A stretch of 64,000 nucleotides of DNA from Bog-473 sp963850095 (lineage in GTDB: Bacteria; Actinomycetota; Acidimicrobiia; Acidimicrobiales; RAAP-2). The notes beneath the pieces are model-generated. The model saw only the letters and a list, made by a program, of their open reading frames with translations. It did no database searches and had not been told where the DNA came from. Location of the stretch: contig CAWKJX010000004.1 of the NCBI GenBank assembly GCA_963850095.1, positions 558,001 through 622,000 on the forward strand, given 5' to 3'. Below are positions 8,717 to 17,616 of this stretch, one piece after another. Every line of letters starts with the position of its first letter. Position 1 is the first letter of the stretch. Position numbers and translations under genes: made by a program.

Positions 8717-11205
8717 AGGCCGTCATCATGGCCGGCGGTGAGGGCACCCGGCTGCGGCCGCAGACCTCGAACCTGCCCAAGCCGATGTTGCCGTTGGTCG
8801 GCCGACCGATGATGGAGCACATCGTGTCGCTGCTGCAGCGCCACGGCGTCACCGACATCGTCGTCACCGTCGCCTTCCTGCCCAACGCCATCCGCAGCTA
8901 CTTCGGCAACGGCAGCGAGCTGGGCGTGCGCATGGCCTATGCCACCGAGGAAACCCCTCTCGGCACCGCCGGCTCCGTGCGCAACGCCCGCGAGCAGCTG
9001 ACCGAGCGGTTCCTGGTGATTTCGGGCGACGTGCTGACCGACATCGACCTCTCGTCGGTGGTCGCGTTCCACGAGAAGAACGACGCGCTGGCCACCATCG
9101 CGCTGTGCGCGGTCGACAACCCGCTCGAGTTCGGCATCGTCATCACGCGTGAGGACGGGAGCATCGAGCGCTTCCTCGAGAAGCCCGGCTGGGGACAGGT
9201 CTTCAGCGACACCATCAACACCGGCATCTACGTCCTGGAGCCGGAGATCTTCGACCTCATTCCCGAGGGACGCGCGGTGGACTTCTCCGGCGAGGTCTTC
9301 CCCGCCGCGCTCGAGGCCGGCCGGCCCCTCTACGGGTACGTGGCCGACGGCTACTGGGAGGACGTGGGCACCTCGGCGGCCTACCTGAAGGCGCACGAGG
9401 ACATCCTCGACGGCAAGGTGCAGGTCGACGTGTCCGGCTTCGAGCTGCGACCGGGTATCTGGGTGGGCAAGGGCTCGAGCATCCACCCCTCGGTCCAGAT
9501 CCACTCGCCGGCCTTCGTGGGGGAGAACTGCACCATCGACGCCGAGGCGGTGCTGGGCTCCTACACCACCATCGGCGCCAACACGCAGGTGGCCGAGCGG
9601 GCCGAGGTGCAGCGGTCGGTGATCGCCGAGAACTCCTACCTGGGCCCGGCCGTGCGGGTCGAGGGGGCGGTGCTCGGCAAGTCGTGCGACCTGCGCGTGG
9701 GCGCCCGGGTCGAGCCGGGGTCGGTCCTGGGCGAGGGCTGCCTCATCGGGGCCCACGCCGAGGTGCGCAGCGACGTCAAGGTCTACCCGTACAAGGTCGT
9801 CGAGGCGGGGGCCCAGGTGAACGCCTCCATTGTGTGGGAGTCGGGCGGGGCCCGCGCCCTGTTCGGCCGGGACGGCGTCCAGGGGATCGCCAACGTGGAC
9901 GTGAGTCCCGAGCTGGCGGTGCGCCTGGCCAAGGCCTGGGCCTCGGGCTTCGAGAAGGGCTCTTTCATCACGGCCTCGCGGGACACCAGCCGCGTGGCCC
10001 GGGTGCTCAAGCGGGCGCTCATGGTGGGCTGCAACTCCGTCGGGGTGAACGTGGCCGACCTCGAGCTGGCCACCATTCCCGTCACCCGCCACCACATCCG
10101 GGTTCGGGGCAACCGGGCGGGCCTCACCGTCCGGCTCAGCCCCGACGACCCCCAGCAGGTCGTCATCCGCTTCTTCGACGACCGCGGCATCGACCTCTCA
10201 GAAAGCGATCAGCGCCGGGTGGAGCGCATGTACCACCGCGAGGAGTTCCGCCGTGTCACCGCGGGGGAGATCGGCGACATCGATTTCTCTCCACGCACCA
10301 TTGAGCACTACACGGCCGATGTCGTCGAGGCCTTCGGCCTGCGCCGCGACGCCGACCGCGTGGTCAAGCTCGTGCTCGACCTGTCCTACGGTGCGGCGAG
10401 CTTCGTCATGCCCAACTTGCTGTCGAAGGTGGGGGCCGACGTCCTCAGCATCAACCCGTTCGCGCAGACGCCGGCCATGTTGGCCGTGGACCGCCAGGAG
10501 AGCGAAGCGCGGGTGGCCGAAGCGGTGCGGGGTTCGGGGGCCGACCTGGGCGCCGTGATCGACGCCGGCGGGGAGAAGCTCACCCTCATCGACAACCGGG
10601 GCCACGTGCTGAGCGACGACGAGGCTCTCATGGCCTTCCTCGAGCTGACGACCGCCGAGGGCGCGACCGGTCCGGTCGCGTTGCCGGTCACGGTCAGCGA
10701 CCGCGCGCTGCGGCTGTGCGAGTCGCGCGGAATCGACGTGATCCTCACGCCACTCTCGCCGTCGGGCGTACTGGAGGCCGCGGCGTCCGGCGGCGTGGCG
10801 TTCGCCTCGGACCGACGGGGAGGCTACGTCTTCCCCGTCTTCCTCCCGGCGTTCGACGCGGCGGCTGCGCTGGCCCGTCTGATTTCGCTGCTGGGGCCGG
10901 CCACCATTTCGCTGTCCGAAGTGGTCGAGGCCACCCCGGCCATGCCGGTGTGGCACGAGGAGGTGGCGACGCCGCTCGAGCACAAGGGCCTGATCATGCG
11001 CACCATGATGGAGCAGCTCACCGAGGAGGGAGCGGAGCTCGTCCTGGTCGACGGCATAAAAGTGATGCTCGAGTCCGGCTGGGTTCTGGTGGTTCCCGAC
11101 CCCGAGGACCCGGTCACCCACGTCTGGGCCGAGGCGGCCGACCTCGTCGCGTCGGAGGCGCTGGCGGAGGCGTATGCCGGCCGCATCGCCTCCATGGTTC
11201 CCTAG
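8713..11205 (+). CDS. Mannose-1-phosphate guanylyltransferase-like protein with LbetaH and phosphomannomutase-like domains
   Basis: This protein of about 830 residues has three parts. A nucleotidyltransferase domain (about 1-235) carries the G-G-E-G-T-R-L-R-P and PKPMLPL motifs. It is followed by left-handed beta-helix hexapeptide repeats (about 250-370). The C-terminal part (about 380-830) resembles phosphomannomutase/phosphoglucomutase. It should make an activated sugar such as GDP-mannose for glycans or glycolipids. In the C-terminal part the usual T-A-S-H-N-P serine loop reads ASRDTS (S422), and the DGDGDR-type metal loop is replaced by DAGGE (about residue 616), so mutase activity is doubtful. 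The ATG overlaps the upstream stop. A neighbouring phosphatidyltransferase fits an envelope-glycolipid role. Confidence 0.85.
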   Translation: MKAVIMAGGEGTRLRPQTSNLPKPMLPLVGRPMMEHIVSLLQRHGVTDIVVTVAFLPNAIRSYFGNGSELGVRMAYATEETPLGTAGSVRNAREQLTERFLVISGDVLTDIDLSSVVAFHEKNDALATIALCAVDNPLEFGIVITREDGSIERFLEKPGWGQVFSDTINTGIYVLEPEIFDLIPEGRAVDFSGEVFPAALEAGRPLYGYVADGYWEDVGTSAAYLKAHEDILDGKVQVDVSGFELRPGIWVGKGSSIHPSVQIHSPAFVGENCTIDAEAVLGSYTTIGANTQVAERAEVQRSVIAENSYLGPAVRVEGAVLGKSCDLRVGARVEPGSVLGEGCLIGAHAEVRSDVKVYPYKVVEAGAQVNASIVWESGGARALFGRDGVQGIANVDVSPELAVRLAKAWASGFEKGSFITASRDTSRVARVLKRALMVGCNSVGVNVADLELATIPVTRHHIRVRGNRAGLTVRLSPDDPQQVVIRFFDDRGIDLSESDQRRVERMYHREEFRRVTAGEIGDIDFSPRTIEHYTADVVEAFGLRRDADRVVKLVLDLSYGAASFVMPNLLSKVGADVLSINPFAQTPAMLAVDRQESEARVAEAVRGSGADLGAVIDAGGEKLTLIDNRGHVLSDDEALMAFLELTTAEGATGPVALPVTVSDRALRLCESRGIDVILTPLSPSGVLEAAASGGVAFASDRRGGYVFPVFLPAFDAAAALARLISLLGPATISLSEVVEATPAMPVWHEEVATPLEHKGLIMRTMMEQLTEEGAELVLVDGIKVMLESGWVLVVPDPEDPVTHVWAEAADLVASEALAEAYAGRIASMVP

Positions 11206-11238
11206 AGAGCGGGCCTGCGGGTCGGGTCGGCCGTCCGA

Positions 11239-11244
11239 TAGGGT
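11239..11244 (+). promoter_or_regulatory. -10 element of gcvH
   Basis: TAGGGT is 6 nt before the gcvH ATG at 11251, so the message should begin at or next to the start codon. Confidence 0.55.
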
Positions 11245-11250
11245 CACCGC

Positions 11251-11631
11251 ATGAACGTCCCGGAAGACCTCCGCTATTCGGAAGAACACGAGTGGGTGCG
11301 GGTCGAGGGAACGCGTGTGCGCATCGGCATCACGGACTACGCCCAGGATGCGCTGGGCGACATCGTCTTCGTGGACCTGCCCGCGGTGGGAAGCGGTGTC
11401 GAGGTCGGTGGGCAACTGGGCGAGGTGGAGTCGACCAAGTCGGTGTCGGAAATCTATGCCCCCCTGTCGGGCACGGTCACGGCCGTGAACGACGCGCTGG
11501 CCGACGGGCCCGAGCGGATCAACCAGGATCCCTACGGCGAGGGCTGGATCTGCGAGCTGGAGCTCGCGCCGGGTGCCGACCCGGCCGGCCTCCTCGACGC
11601 TGCCGCCTACGGCGAGCTCATCGCAGGCTGA
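11251..11631 (+). CDS. gcvH: Glycine cleavage system H protein
   Basis: GcvH carries the lipoyl arm that shuttles the aminomethyl group between the P, T and L proteins of the glycine cleavage system. The 126-residue length is standard. The lipoylation site is K63 within GEVESTKSVSEIY, and the N-terminal PEDLRYSEEHEW block is typical. The gene heads the conserved run gcvH, FHA protein, MerR, bifunctional nuclease. gcvT and gcvP are present but lie 15 and 23 kb away. The L protein (lpd) is not in the window. Confidence 0.96.
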   Translation: MNVPEDLRYSEEHEWVRVEGTRVRIGITDYAQDALGDIVFVDLPAVGSGVEVGGQLGEVESTKSVSEIYAPLSGTVTAVNDALADGPERINQDPYGEGWICELELAPGADPAGLLDAAAYGELIAG

Positions 11632-11683
11632 GCAGGCGTTCGAGCACCCGGTGGCGTCAGGAGAATGGGGGCGTGGCGTGGAG

Positions 11684-11689
11684 TACCGT
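11684..11689 (+). promoter_or_regulatory. -10 element of the FHA gene
   Basis: TACCGT is 7 nt before GTG 11697. It supports that start over the in-frame GTG at 11688, which overlaps the hexamer. Confidence 0.45.
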
Positions 11690-11696
11690 GGACGCC

Positions 11697-12167
11697 GTGT
11701 TCTGTTCCAATTGCGGGCACCGCAATCCCGAGGGGGTCAACTTCTGCTCCTCGTGCGGCAACCCGCTGCTGGCGGACGGGGACGACGCCACCATCACGCT
11801 CCATCCCAACGATGAGGCCGAGACGTCTGAGGAGAACCCGGAGGTCACCCTCGTCGAGGTCCCGCACGGTGCGGGCGTCCTCGTGGTCACCCGTGGACCC
11901 AACCTCGGAGCGCGCTACCTCCTGGGCGAGGACGTGGTGCGGGCCGGTCGACACCCCGAGAGCGACATCTTCCTCGACGACATCACCGTCTCCCGCCGCC
12001 ACGTCGAGATCACGCCGAAGGACGGCGGCTACGCGCTGCGGGACGTGGGATCGTTGAACGGTACGTACGTGAACAGGGAGCGGATCGACGAGGTCCAGCT
12101 CGCCCCGGGCGACGAGGTGCAGATCGGAAAGTTCAAACTCGTCTACCTGGTGGCTGGCAACGAGTGA
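11697..12167 (+). CDS. Zinc-ribbon and FHA domain protein (GarA-like position)
   Basis: The 156-residue protein starts with a zinc ribbon (C3, C6, C17, C20). A short acidic linker follows, then an FHA domain with G-R-H-P-E-S-D, S-R-R-H and N-G-T-Y-V-N, the residues that bind phosphothreonine. Its place between gcvH and a MerR gene matches M. tuberculosis garA (Rv1827), a phospho-switch acting on 2-oxoglutarate metabolism. GarA has no zinc ribbon, so this is a related but distinct architecture. The linker contains threonines (AETSEE, PEVTLVE) that could be kinase targets, which is inference. The stop overlaps the next gene. Confidence 0.85.
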   Translation: MFCSNCGHRNPEGVNFCSSCGNPLLADGDDATITLHPNDEAETSEENPEVTLVEVPHGAGVLVVTRGPNLGARYLLGEDVVRAGRHPESDIFLDDITVSRRHVEITPKDGGYALRDVGSLNGTYVNRERIDEVQLAPGDEVQIGKFKLVYLVAGNE

Positions 12168-13339
12168 GCAGCCGCACCTATCTCTCCATCGGTGACGTCC
12201 TGACGCTGCTGCGGGAAGAGTTCCCCGACGTCACCATCTCGAAGATCCGCTTCCTCGAGAGCCAGGGCCTGGTCAACCCCGAGCGGTCGCCGTCGGGTTA
12301 CCGGAAGTTCTTCGAGCACGACGTGGAGCGGCTGCGCTGGGTGTTGCGCCAGCAACGGGAGCACTTCCTCCCGCTCAAGGTGATCCGGGACCGCCTGGCC
12401 GACGGTGACCTGGACGAGGGCGCCGACCTGGCCAACGGCAAGTCGGGCGAGGCAGCCCACACGCCGGCACGTCCGGCCCGGGCCGAGGAGCAGCCGACCA
12501 AGGCCGACGAGGAGGCGATGGCCCGCATTCTGGCCGACGCCTCACGGCGCACCGCCGCCAACATGCCCGACGCGGCCCAGGGCCGACGGGGATTGCAGGT
12601 GGTGCCCGACCACGCAGCCGGCGCCGCCGGGGCGGCCGCGACGGCCGGCGCCGCGGGTGCCTCGGGCGGAGAGGAGTCGACCGAGCGGGCCCGGGTGGGC
12701 GTTGGCGCGGCGGCCAAGCCCGCCGCCGCGGGCACCGCCAGCGGACCGAGCGGGCCACCGCCCCGGGACGTGGTGGCCGGGCCGACCGATGCCCCGGGAC
12801 CACGCCCGGGCGGGGCCGGCGCGCCCGCACCTTCCCCATCGACGACGGGGGCTCACGGGGCCGGCCCGACTCCGGCGCCGGCGCCGCCGCAGCCGGGCGC
12901 CGACACGCGCCCGGGCTCGAAGGCCCCGAGGGACGGCGGGGTGACCGGCATCGTGACCGGGGCCAGCCTGACCGCGGAGGAGTTGTGCGGCGCATGCGGC
13001 CTTTCGGCCGACGAATTATCGGGGCTCGAATCGTTCGGCCTGATTGAGCCGGTCATGGTGGCCGGCATCCCCACCTTCGACGAGGACGCCCTCACCATGG
13101 GCAAGGTGGCGGCCGCCTTCCGGGCCTACGGCATCGAAGCGCGTCATCTCCGCTCCTACCGCAACTCGGTGGACCGTGAGGTGGGGCTGATAGAGCAGGT
13201 GGTCATCCCCCTGCTCCGCCAGCGGAACCCCGAGGCCCGCCAGCGGGCGGTCGAGGCGGCCGACCAATTGGCCTCCCTGGGGCAGTCGATGCGTGCCACC
13301 CTGTTGCGCCAGGCACTCAGGCGGCACCTGGGGGGCTGA
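12164..13339 (+). CDS. MerR family regulator (FtsR/Rv1828-like) with a long disordered linker
   Basis: The N-terminal 80 residues are a MerR winged helix (YLSIGDVLTLLREEFPDVT, then SKIRFLESQGLVNPERSPSGYRKF). A C-terminal domain (about 260-391) begins with SLTAEELCGACGLSADELS and ends in a helical region. Position and both end domains match Rv1828/FtsR, a regulator beside garA in M. tuberculosis. The middle (about 105-255) is an Ala/Pro/Gly-rich stretch of low complexity that makes this protein about 140 residues longer than I would expect. The GTG start overlaps the FHA stop by 4 nt, so the two genes are coupled. Confidence 0.85.
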   Translation: MSSRTYLSIGDVLTLLREEFPDVTISKIRFLESQGLVNPERSPSGYRKFFEHDVERLRWVLRQQREHFLPLKVIRDRLADGDLDEGADLANGKSGEAAHTPARPARAEEQPTKADEEAMARILADASRRTAANMPDAAQGRRGLQVVPDHAAGAAGAAATAGAAGASGGEESTERARVGVGAAAKPAAAGTASGPSGPPPRDVVAGPTDAPGPRPGGAGAPAPSPSTTGAHGAGPTPAPAPPQPGADTRPGSKAPRDGGVTGIVTGASLTAEELCGACGLSADELSGLESFGLIEPVMVAGIPTFDEDALTMGKVAAAFRAYGIEARHLRSYRNSVDREVGLIEQVVIPLLRQRNPEARQRAVEAADQLASLGQSMRATLLRQALRRHLGG

Positions 13340-13356
13340 CAGGGCGCATCTGGCGC

Positions 13357-13362
13357 TACATT
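13357..13362 (+). promoter_or_regulatory. -10 element of the bifunctional nuclease gene
   Basis: TACATT is followed by 6 nt and ATG 13369, which would give a leaderless message. Confidence 0.55.
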
Positions 13363-13368
13363 TCATAC

Positions 13369-13869
13369 ATGGTCCGTGTGCTACTTCGTGCGGTCAGGGT
13401 GGACCTGCAGTCGAACACGCCGGTGCTCCTGCTGCAGGAGACGGAGGGTGAGGGGCGCACGCTGCCGATCTTCATCGGGAGCCCCGAGGCAACGGCCATC
13501 GCCTACGCGCTGCAAGGAGTCACCATGCCGCGCCCGCTGACCCATGACCTGATGAAGGACATGCTCGGCGCGCTCGACATTACGGTGGAGCGCGTGATCA
13601 TCACCGAGCTGCGGGCTTCGACCTACTTCGCCGAAATGCATCTCCTGCACAACGGCCAGCGCACCATTGTGTCGAGCCGGCCCTCCGACGCCGTGGCGGT
13701 GGCGGTGCGCATGGAGACGCCGCTCTTCGTCTCGGACGAACTCATGGAGTCCGAGGGGATCATCCTCACGCTCGAGGGGGAGGACGACGAAGAGGACACG
13801 CCCGACGAACTGGTGGGCCAGTTCCGCCAGTTCCTCGACTCCGTGCGCCCGGAGGACTTCGAGGGGTGA
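13369..13869 (+). CDS. Bifunctional nuclease family protein (DUF151)
   Basis: This 166-residue protein begins VRVLLRAVRVDLQSNTPVLL and contains the family blocks LPIFIGSPEATAIA and SSRPSDAVAVAVR. It corresponds to Rv1829, the gene after Rv1828 in M. tuberculosis. Members of DUF151 have been reported with RNase/DNase activity, but the physiological substrate here is unknown. The C-terminus is acidic (EGEDDEEDTPDE). The stop overlaps the GTG of the following lipoprotein gene. Confidence 0.9.
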   Translation: MVRVLLRAVRVDLQSNTPVLLLQETEGEGRTLPIFIGSPEATAIAYALQGVTMPRPLTHDLMKDMLGALDITVERVIITELRASTYFAEMHLLHNGQRTIVSSRPSDAVAVAVRMETPLFVSDELMESEGIILTLEGEDDEEDTPDELVGQFRQFLDSVRPEDFEG

Positions 13870-14474
13870 ACCCGTCACGTTGGGCGCTCGCCGCGCTGGC
13901 GGGCGTCGCTCTCCTCGCCGCGGCCTGCAGCAGCTCGAACCCGCCGGCGCGGACCACGACCACCACGTCGCACCACCAGTCGGTGACGACCTCGTCGACC
14001 ACCTCGACCTCGGTGGCGCCCTCGACCACCACGACGTCGGGGGCGGCGGCGGCGACCGCCTGCACCAAGGTCACGGCCAGCGCCGGCCAGTCACAGGGTG
14101 CGGCCGGGACGATCACGGGGACCATCACCGTGACCAACGCCGGGCCTACCGCCTGTACGGCGAACGGCTACCCGACGGTCGGGCTCATGTCGGGCAGCGG
14201 CGCCCCCATCACCGTCACCATGGTGAACGGCCTGTCGGTCGACGTCTCACCCCAGGCCAGCGCCAGCCCCTCGGCGGTGGCCATCGCACCTTCGTCCACG
14301 GCGCAGTTCGCCTACCAGTACTCCGACGTGCCCGTCGGGAACGCGACCAGCTGCCCGGAGTCCGAGGCGGCCACCGTGACGATGCCGGGCTCGTCGACGC
14401 CCTCGCCTTCGTTCTCCTTGCAGATAGCGCCGTGCGCCGACGGCACCATCCGGGTCTCGCCCGTCTATTCCTGA
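13866..14474 (+). CDS. Lipoprotein with DUF4232-like domain
   Basis: The 202-residue product has a lipoprotein signal peptide ending in the lipobox LAAAC, followed by a Ser/Thr-rich spacer (about 23-60) and a beta-rich domain resembling DUF4232. That domain starts at TACTKVTAS and ends CADGTIRVSPVYS, with paired cysteines. It should sit on the outer face of the membrane. The start GTG overlaps the stop of the bifunctional nuclease gene by 4 nt. Function is unknown; DUF4232 proteins are common actinobacterial lipoproteins without an assigned role. Confidence 0.75.
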   Translation: MNPSRWALAALAGVALLAAACSSSNPPARTTTTTSHHQSVTTSSTTSTSVAPSTTTTSGAAAATACTKVTASAGQSQGAAGTITGTITVTNAGPTACTANGYPTVGLMSGSGAPITVTMVNGLSVDVSPQASASPSAVAIAPSSTAQFAYQYSDVPVGNATSCPESEAATVTMPGSSTPSPSFSLQIAPCADGTIRVSPVYS

Positions 14475-14505
14475 CGACGCCGAGGCGACCGCTCCGGGGC
14501 CGAGC

Positions 14506-15495
14506 TCAACGCTCGGGCGCCACCAGGATCCGTCCGCGCACGGCGGCGTCGAGCACGCTGTCCAACGCCGCCGTGAGCCCGTCCAGGCCGATCTCCTCGT
14601 TAACCATGTCGTCGCAGTGCTGCATGGGGAAGGTGTCCGCCATGTCCGACCACAGCGCGCGTCGCTCTTCTATCGGCGTGGCCACCGTGTCGATGCCGAG
14701 CAGGGCGACGCCGCGGGTGATGAAGGGATAGACGGTGGTGGTGAGTTCGTTGCCTCCGGTGAGGCCACTGGCCGCCACCGCGCCGCCGTAGCGCACCGTG
14801 CGCAGCGCCTCGGCCAACGCCGTGCCGCCGACGCAGTCGACGACGGCTCCCCACATTTGGGGGCCGAGCGTCCGGCCGTCGTCCTCGGTGAACTGGCGGC
14901 CGACCACCCGTGACGCGCCCAGCTCCTTCAAGTAGTCCTGCTCCGCCGTCTTGCCCGAGGACGCCACGACCTCGAACCCGTTGTGGGCCAGCAGGGCCAC
15001 CGCGGCGCTCCCCACGCCGCCCGAGGCGCCGGTCACCAGGACCGGCCCGTCGTCGGGCGTCGCGCCGTGCCGGAGCAGGCGTTGGAGGGACAGCAACGCG
15101 GTGTAGCCCGCCAGACCGATGATGGCGGCGTGGCGGTTGCTGAGCGCGTCGGGCAGCGGGACGACCCAGTCGGCCGGGACGCGGGCGAAGCCGGCGAACC
15201 CACCGTGGTGCGCCACCCCGAGGTCATAGCCCTGGACCAGCACGCGCTGGCCGGCGTCGAAGTCGGGGCTGGTGCTCTCCTCGACCCGGCCGGCCAGCTC
15301 GACCCCGGGTACCAGCGGGAAGATGCGGGCCACCCGGTTGCCCGGCCGGGTCACCATGGCGTCCTTGAAGTTGATGGCCGACCACTCGACGCGGATCAGG
15401 ACCTCGCCCGCCGGAAGGTCGTCCTCGGAGAGCTGCACGACCGATGGGCGGATCACGGCGCCGGACTTGGCCAGGAGGTAGGCCGGGAAGCGCAC
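14506..15495 (-). CDS. MDR family NADPH oxidoreductase (AcuI/YhdH-like)
   Basis: This 329-residue medium-chain dehydrogenase/reductase begins RFPAYLLAKSG. It contains WSAINFKDAM, the NADPH-binding loop VTGASGGVGSAAV and no zinc ligands, which matches the YhdH/AcuI group (acrylyl-CoA reductase). The likely activity is NADPH-dependent reduction of an alpha,beta-unsaturated acyl thioester or quinone-like substrate. GTG 15495 starts at the conserved N-terminus, 6 nt from a TACAGT hexamer. The long upstream extension of the frame is not conserved-looking. The gene diverges from the S9 peptidase gene at 15559. Confidence 0.85.
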   Translation of the reverse strand: MRFPAYLLAKSGAVIRPSVVQLSEDDLPAGEVLIRVEWSAINFKDAMVTRPGNRVARIFPLVPGVELAGRVEESTSPDFDAGQRVLVQGYDLGVAHHGGFAGFARVPADWVVPLPDALSNRHAAIIGLAGYTALLSLQRLLRHGATPDDGPVLVTGASGGVGSAAVALLAHNGFEVVASSGKTAEQDYLKELGASRVVGRQFTEDDGRTLGPQMWGAVVDCVGGTALAEALRTVRYGGAVAASGLTGGNELTTTVYPFITRGVALLGIDTVATPIEERRALWSDMADTFPMQHCDDMVNEEIGLDGLTAALDSVLDAAVRGRILVAPER

Positions 15496-15501
15496 CGAAT
15501 C

Positions 15502-15507
15502 ACTGTA
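15502..15507 (-). promoter_or_regulatory. -10 element of the AcuI-like gene
   Basis: TACAGT on the minus strand is separated by 6 nt from GTG 15495. It decides the start of this gene. Confidence 0.5.
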
Positions 15508-15546
15508 GAGGGCCGTTCGGTCCGCCCGCCGCCGTCCACGCCACGC

Positions 15547-15552
15547 TACGTT
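15547..15552 (+). promoter_or_regulatory. -10 element of the S9 peptidase gene
   Basis: TACGTT is 6 nt before ATG 15559. Together with the AcuI-like promoter it forms a compact divergent pair within 63 bp. Confidence 0.45.
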
Positions 15553-15558
15553 CGCCCG

Positions 15559-17561
15559 ATGGCCGCCACTTCGTCCTATGGGCGTTGGGCATCCCCGCTT
15601 GCTGCGTCCGACGTGGCGCGGGCCAAGGTGTCGCTCAGCGAACTGTGCTCTGACGGGCACGCCCTCTTCTGGCTCGAGTCCAGACCGGCCGAGGCGGGGC
15701 GCGTGGTGATGGTGCGCTGCAGCGGGGACCGCCCGCCGGCCGACCACTCGCCTCCCGGGGTGAGCATCCGCAGCCGGGTCCACGAATACGGGGGCGGGGC
15801 CGTCTGCCTCGTGCCGGGGCACGCCGACGGCGCCTTCGCCTACGTCGACCAGGCCGACCAGCGCGTGTGGTTCTGCGACGGCCCGGCCGCCGGCGGGCCG
15901 GACGCGGCGCGGCCGCGCCCACTGACACCCGGGCCGCCCCCGGGGACCGAGCTCCGCCACGGCGGCCTGGGCGCCACGGCCGACGGCGAGTGGGTGCTCG
16001 CCGTGCGCGAGACCCACCGGGAGGGAGCGCCCCGGCCGGCGCGCGGTGTGGTGGCGCTGCCGACGCGGCGGGGCGCGTCCGAGATCGACCCTCCTCGAGG
16101 GGCACGACTTCTACGGTGCGCCACGGGTCGAAGGGACGGGCGGGCGCCTCGCCGTGGTGGTCTGGGACCACCCCGACATGCCGTGGGATGCGTCGGCGCT
16201 CGTCGTGGTGTCCCTGGTCGGCGCCGAGCGCAGTGGCACGGGCGGCGAGGAGTCAACGCTGACGGCCGGGCCACCCGTCGCCGTCGCCGGCGGACCGGCC
16301 GAGTCGGTGGGCCAGCCGGCATGGCAGGACGACGGCAGTCTGCGCTTCGTCTCCGACCGCAGCGGCTGGTGGCAGCCCTATGTCCAGCGTGGCCCCTTCG
16401 ACGTGGAGGCCCCGGCCGCCGAGCCGGTGGCCCCTGAGTGCGGAGGCGGCCGAGTTCCACGGTCCCGACTGGGTCCTCGGGCAGAGGACCATGGCCGAGC
16501 GGCCCGATCGCAGCCTGGTCGCCCGCCGCACGGCCGCCGGCCGGGACTCGCTGGTCGTCTTCGGCCACGCCGGTGCCCCCGACCTCGCCGCGCCCACCCC
16601 GCTGCCCCAACCCTGCGTCTCGATCTCCGCCGTGTGCACCCATGGCGACGCCGTGGCATTGATCGGCAGCACCCCGGACACTCCGGCCAACGTGTGGCTG
16701 GTGGCCCCCGGCGAGCCGGCCCGCCCGCTGCGGCCCCCGGCCGCCGGCGCCACCGCCCTCGACCCCGCCGACGTGGCCGTGGCCGAGCCCTTCGGCCTGG
16801 ACGGGCGGTCGGGGCGGACCATCTTCGGCACCCTCTACCGCCCGACCCGGTCGGGCGCGCGCCGGCCGGCCGGCCGGGCGCCCCCACTGGTGGTGTGGTG
16901 TCACGGGGGCCCGACGTCGTCGTGCCAGGCCGGCCTCGATCTCACACTGCAGTTCTTCACCACCCGCGGCTTCGCAGTGGCGTGCGTCGACTACGCCGGC
17001 AGCTCCGGCTACGGCCGGGACTACCGCAACGCGCTCTGGGGGCGGTGGGGCGTGGCCGATGCCGAGGACTGCCTCGATGCGGCGCTCCACCTGGCCGGGC
17101 GCGGCGACGTGGACGCGCGGCGCCTGGCCATCCGGGGCGGCAGTGCCGGCGGTATGACGGCACTGAACGCGCTCGCCTCGGGCGAGGGCTTCGGTGCCTG
17201 CGCGTCCTGGTACGGGGTGACCGACCTGCTCGGCCTCGTCGACACCACGCACGACTTCGAGGCCCACTACACCGACCGCCTGATCGGACCGCTGCCCGAG
17301 GCCCTGACCCTCTACGTGGAGCGCTCGCCGGTGGCCCGGGCCGCCGCCATGGCGGGATCGGTCCTCCTGCTCCAGGGCACCGACGACGCCGTCGTGCCCC
17401 CCCAGCAGGCCGAGCGCATGCTGGCCGCGCTGGAATCCGCCGGCCTGCCGTGCGACCTGCGCTTCTTCGAGGGGGAGGGGCACGGATTCCGCCGGGCCGA
17501 CACCCTCACCACATGTTTGGAGGCGGAATTGGGGTTCTATCTGGAGGAGCTCCGCCTCTAA
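15559..17561 (+). pseudogene. S9 family prolyl oligopeptidase-like peptidase, two frameshifts
   Basis: The protein reads in three frames. The N-terminal beta-propeller part (MAATSSYGRWASPLAASDVA) runs to about 16085, the middle (LLEGHDFYGAPRVEG) to about 16430, and the C-terminal alpha/beta-hydrolase domain to the stop at 17561. The catalytic serine is in GGSAGG, the aspartate in GTDDAVVPP and the histidine in EGHGFR, all intact. The span of 2003 nt is two bases more than a multiple of three, so deleting one base at each site gives about 666 residues, the normal family length. The active site is unharmed, so a sequencing indel is as likely as a true pseudogene. Confidence 0.75.
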
Positions 17562-17616
17562 GATCCCCCTGGGTGCCTTCCCACCCGCATCCCGTGTGCG
17601 AGGTTCTTGCGACACC

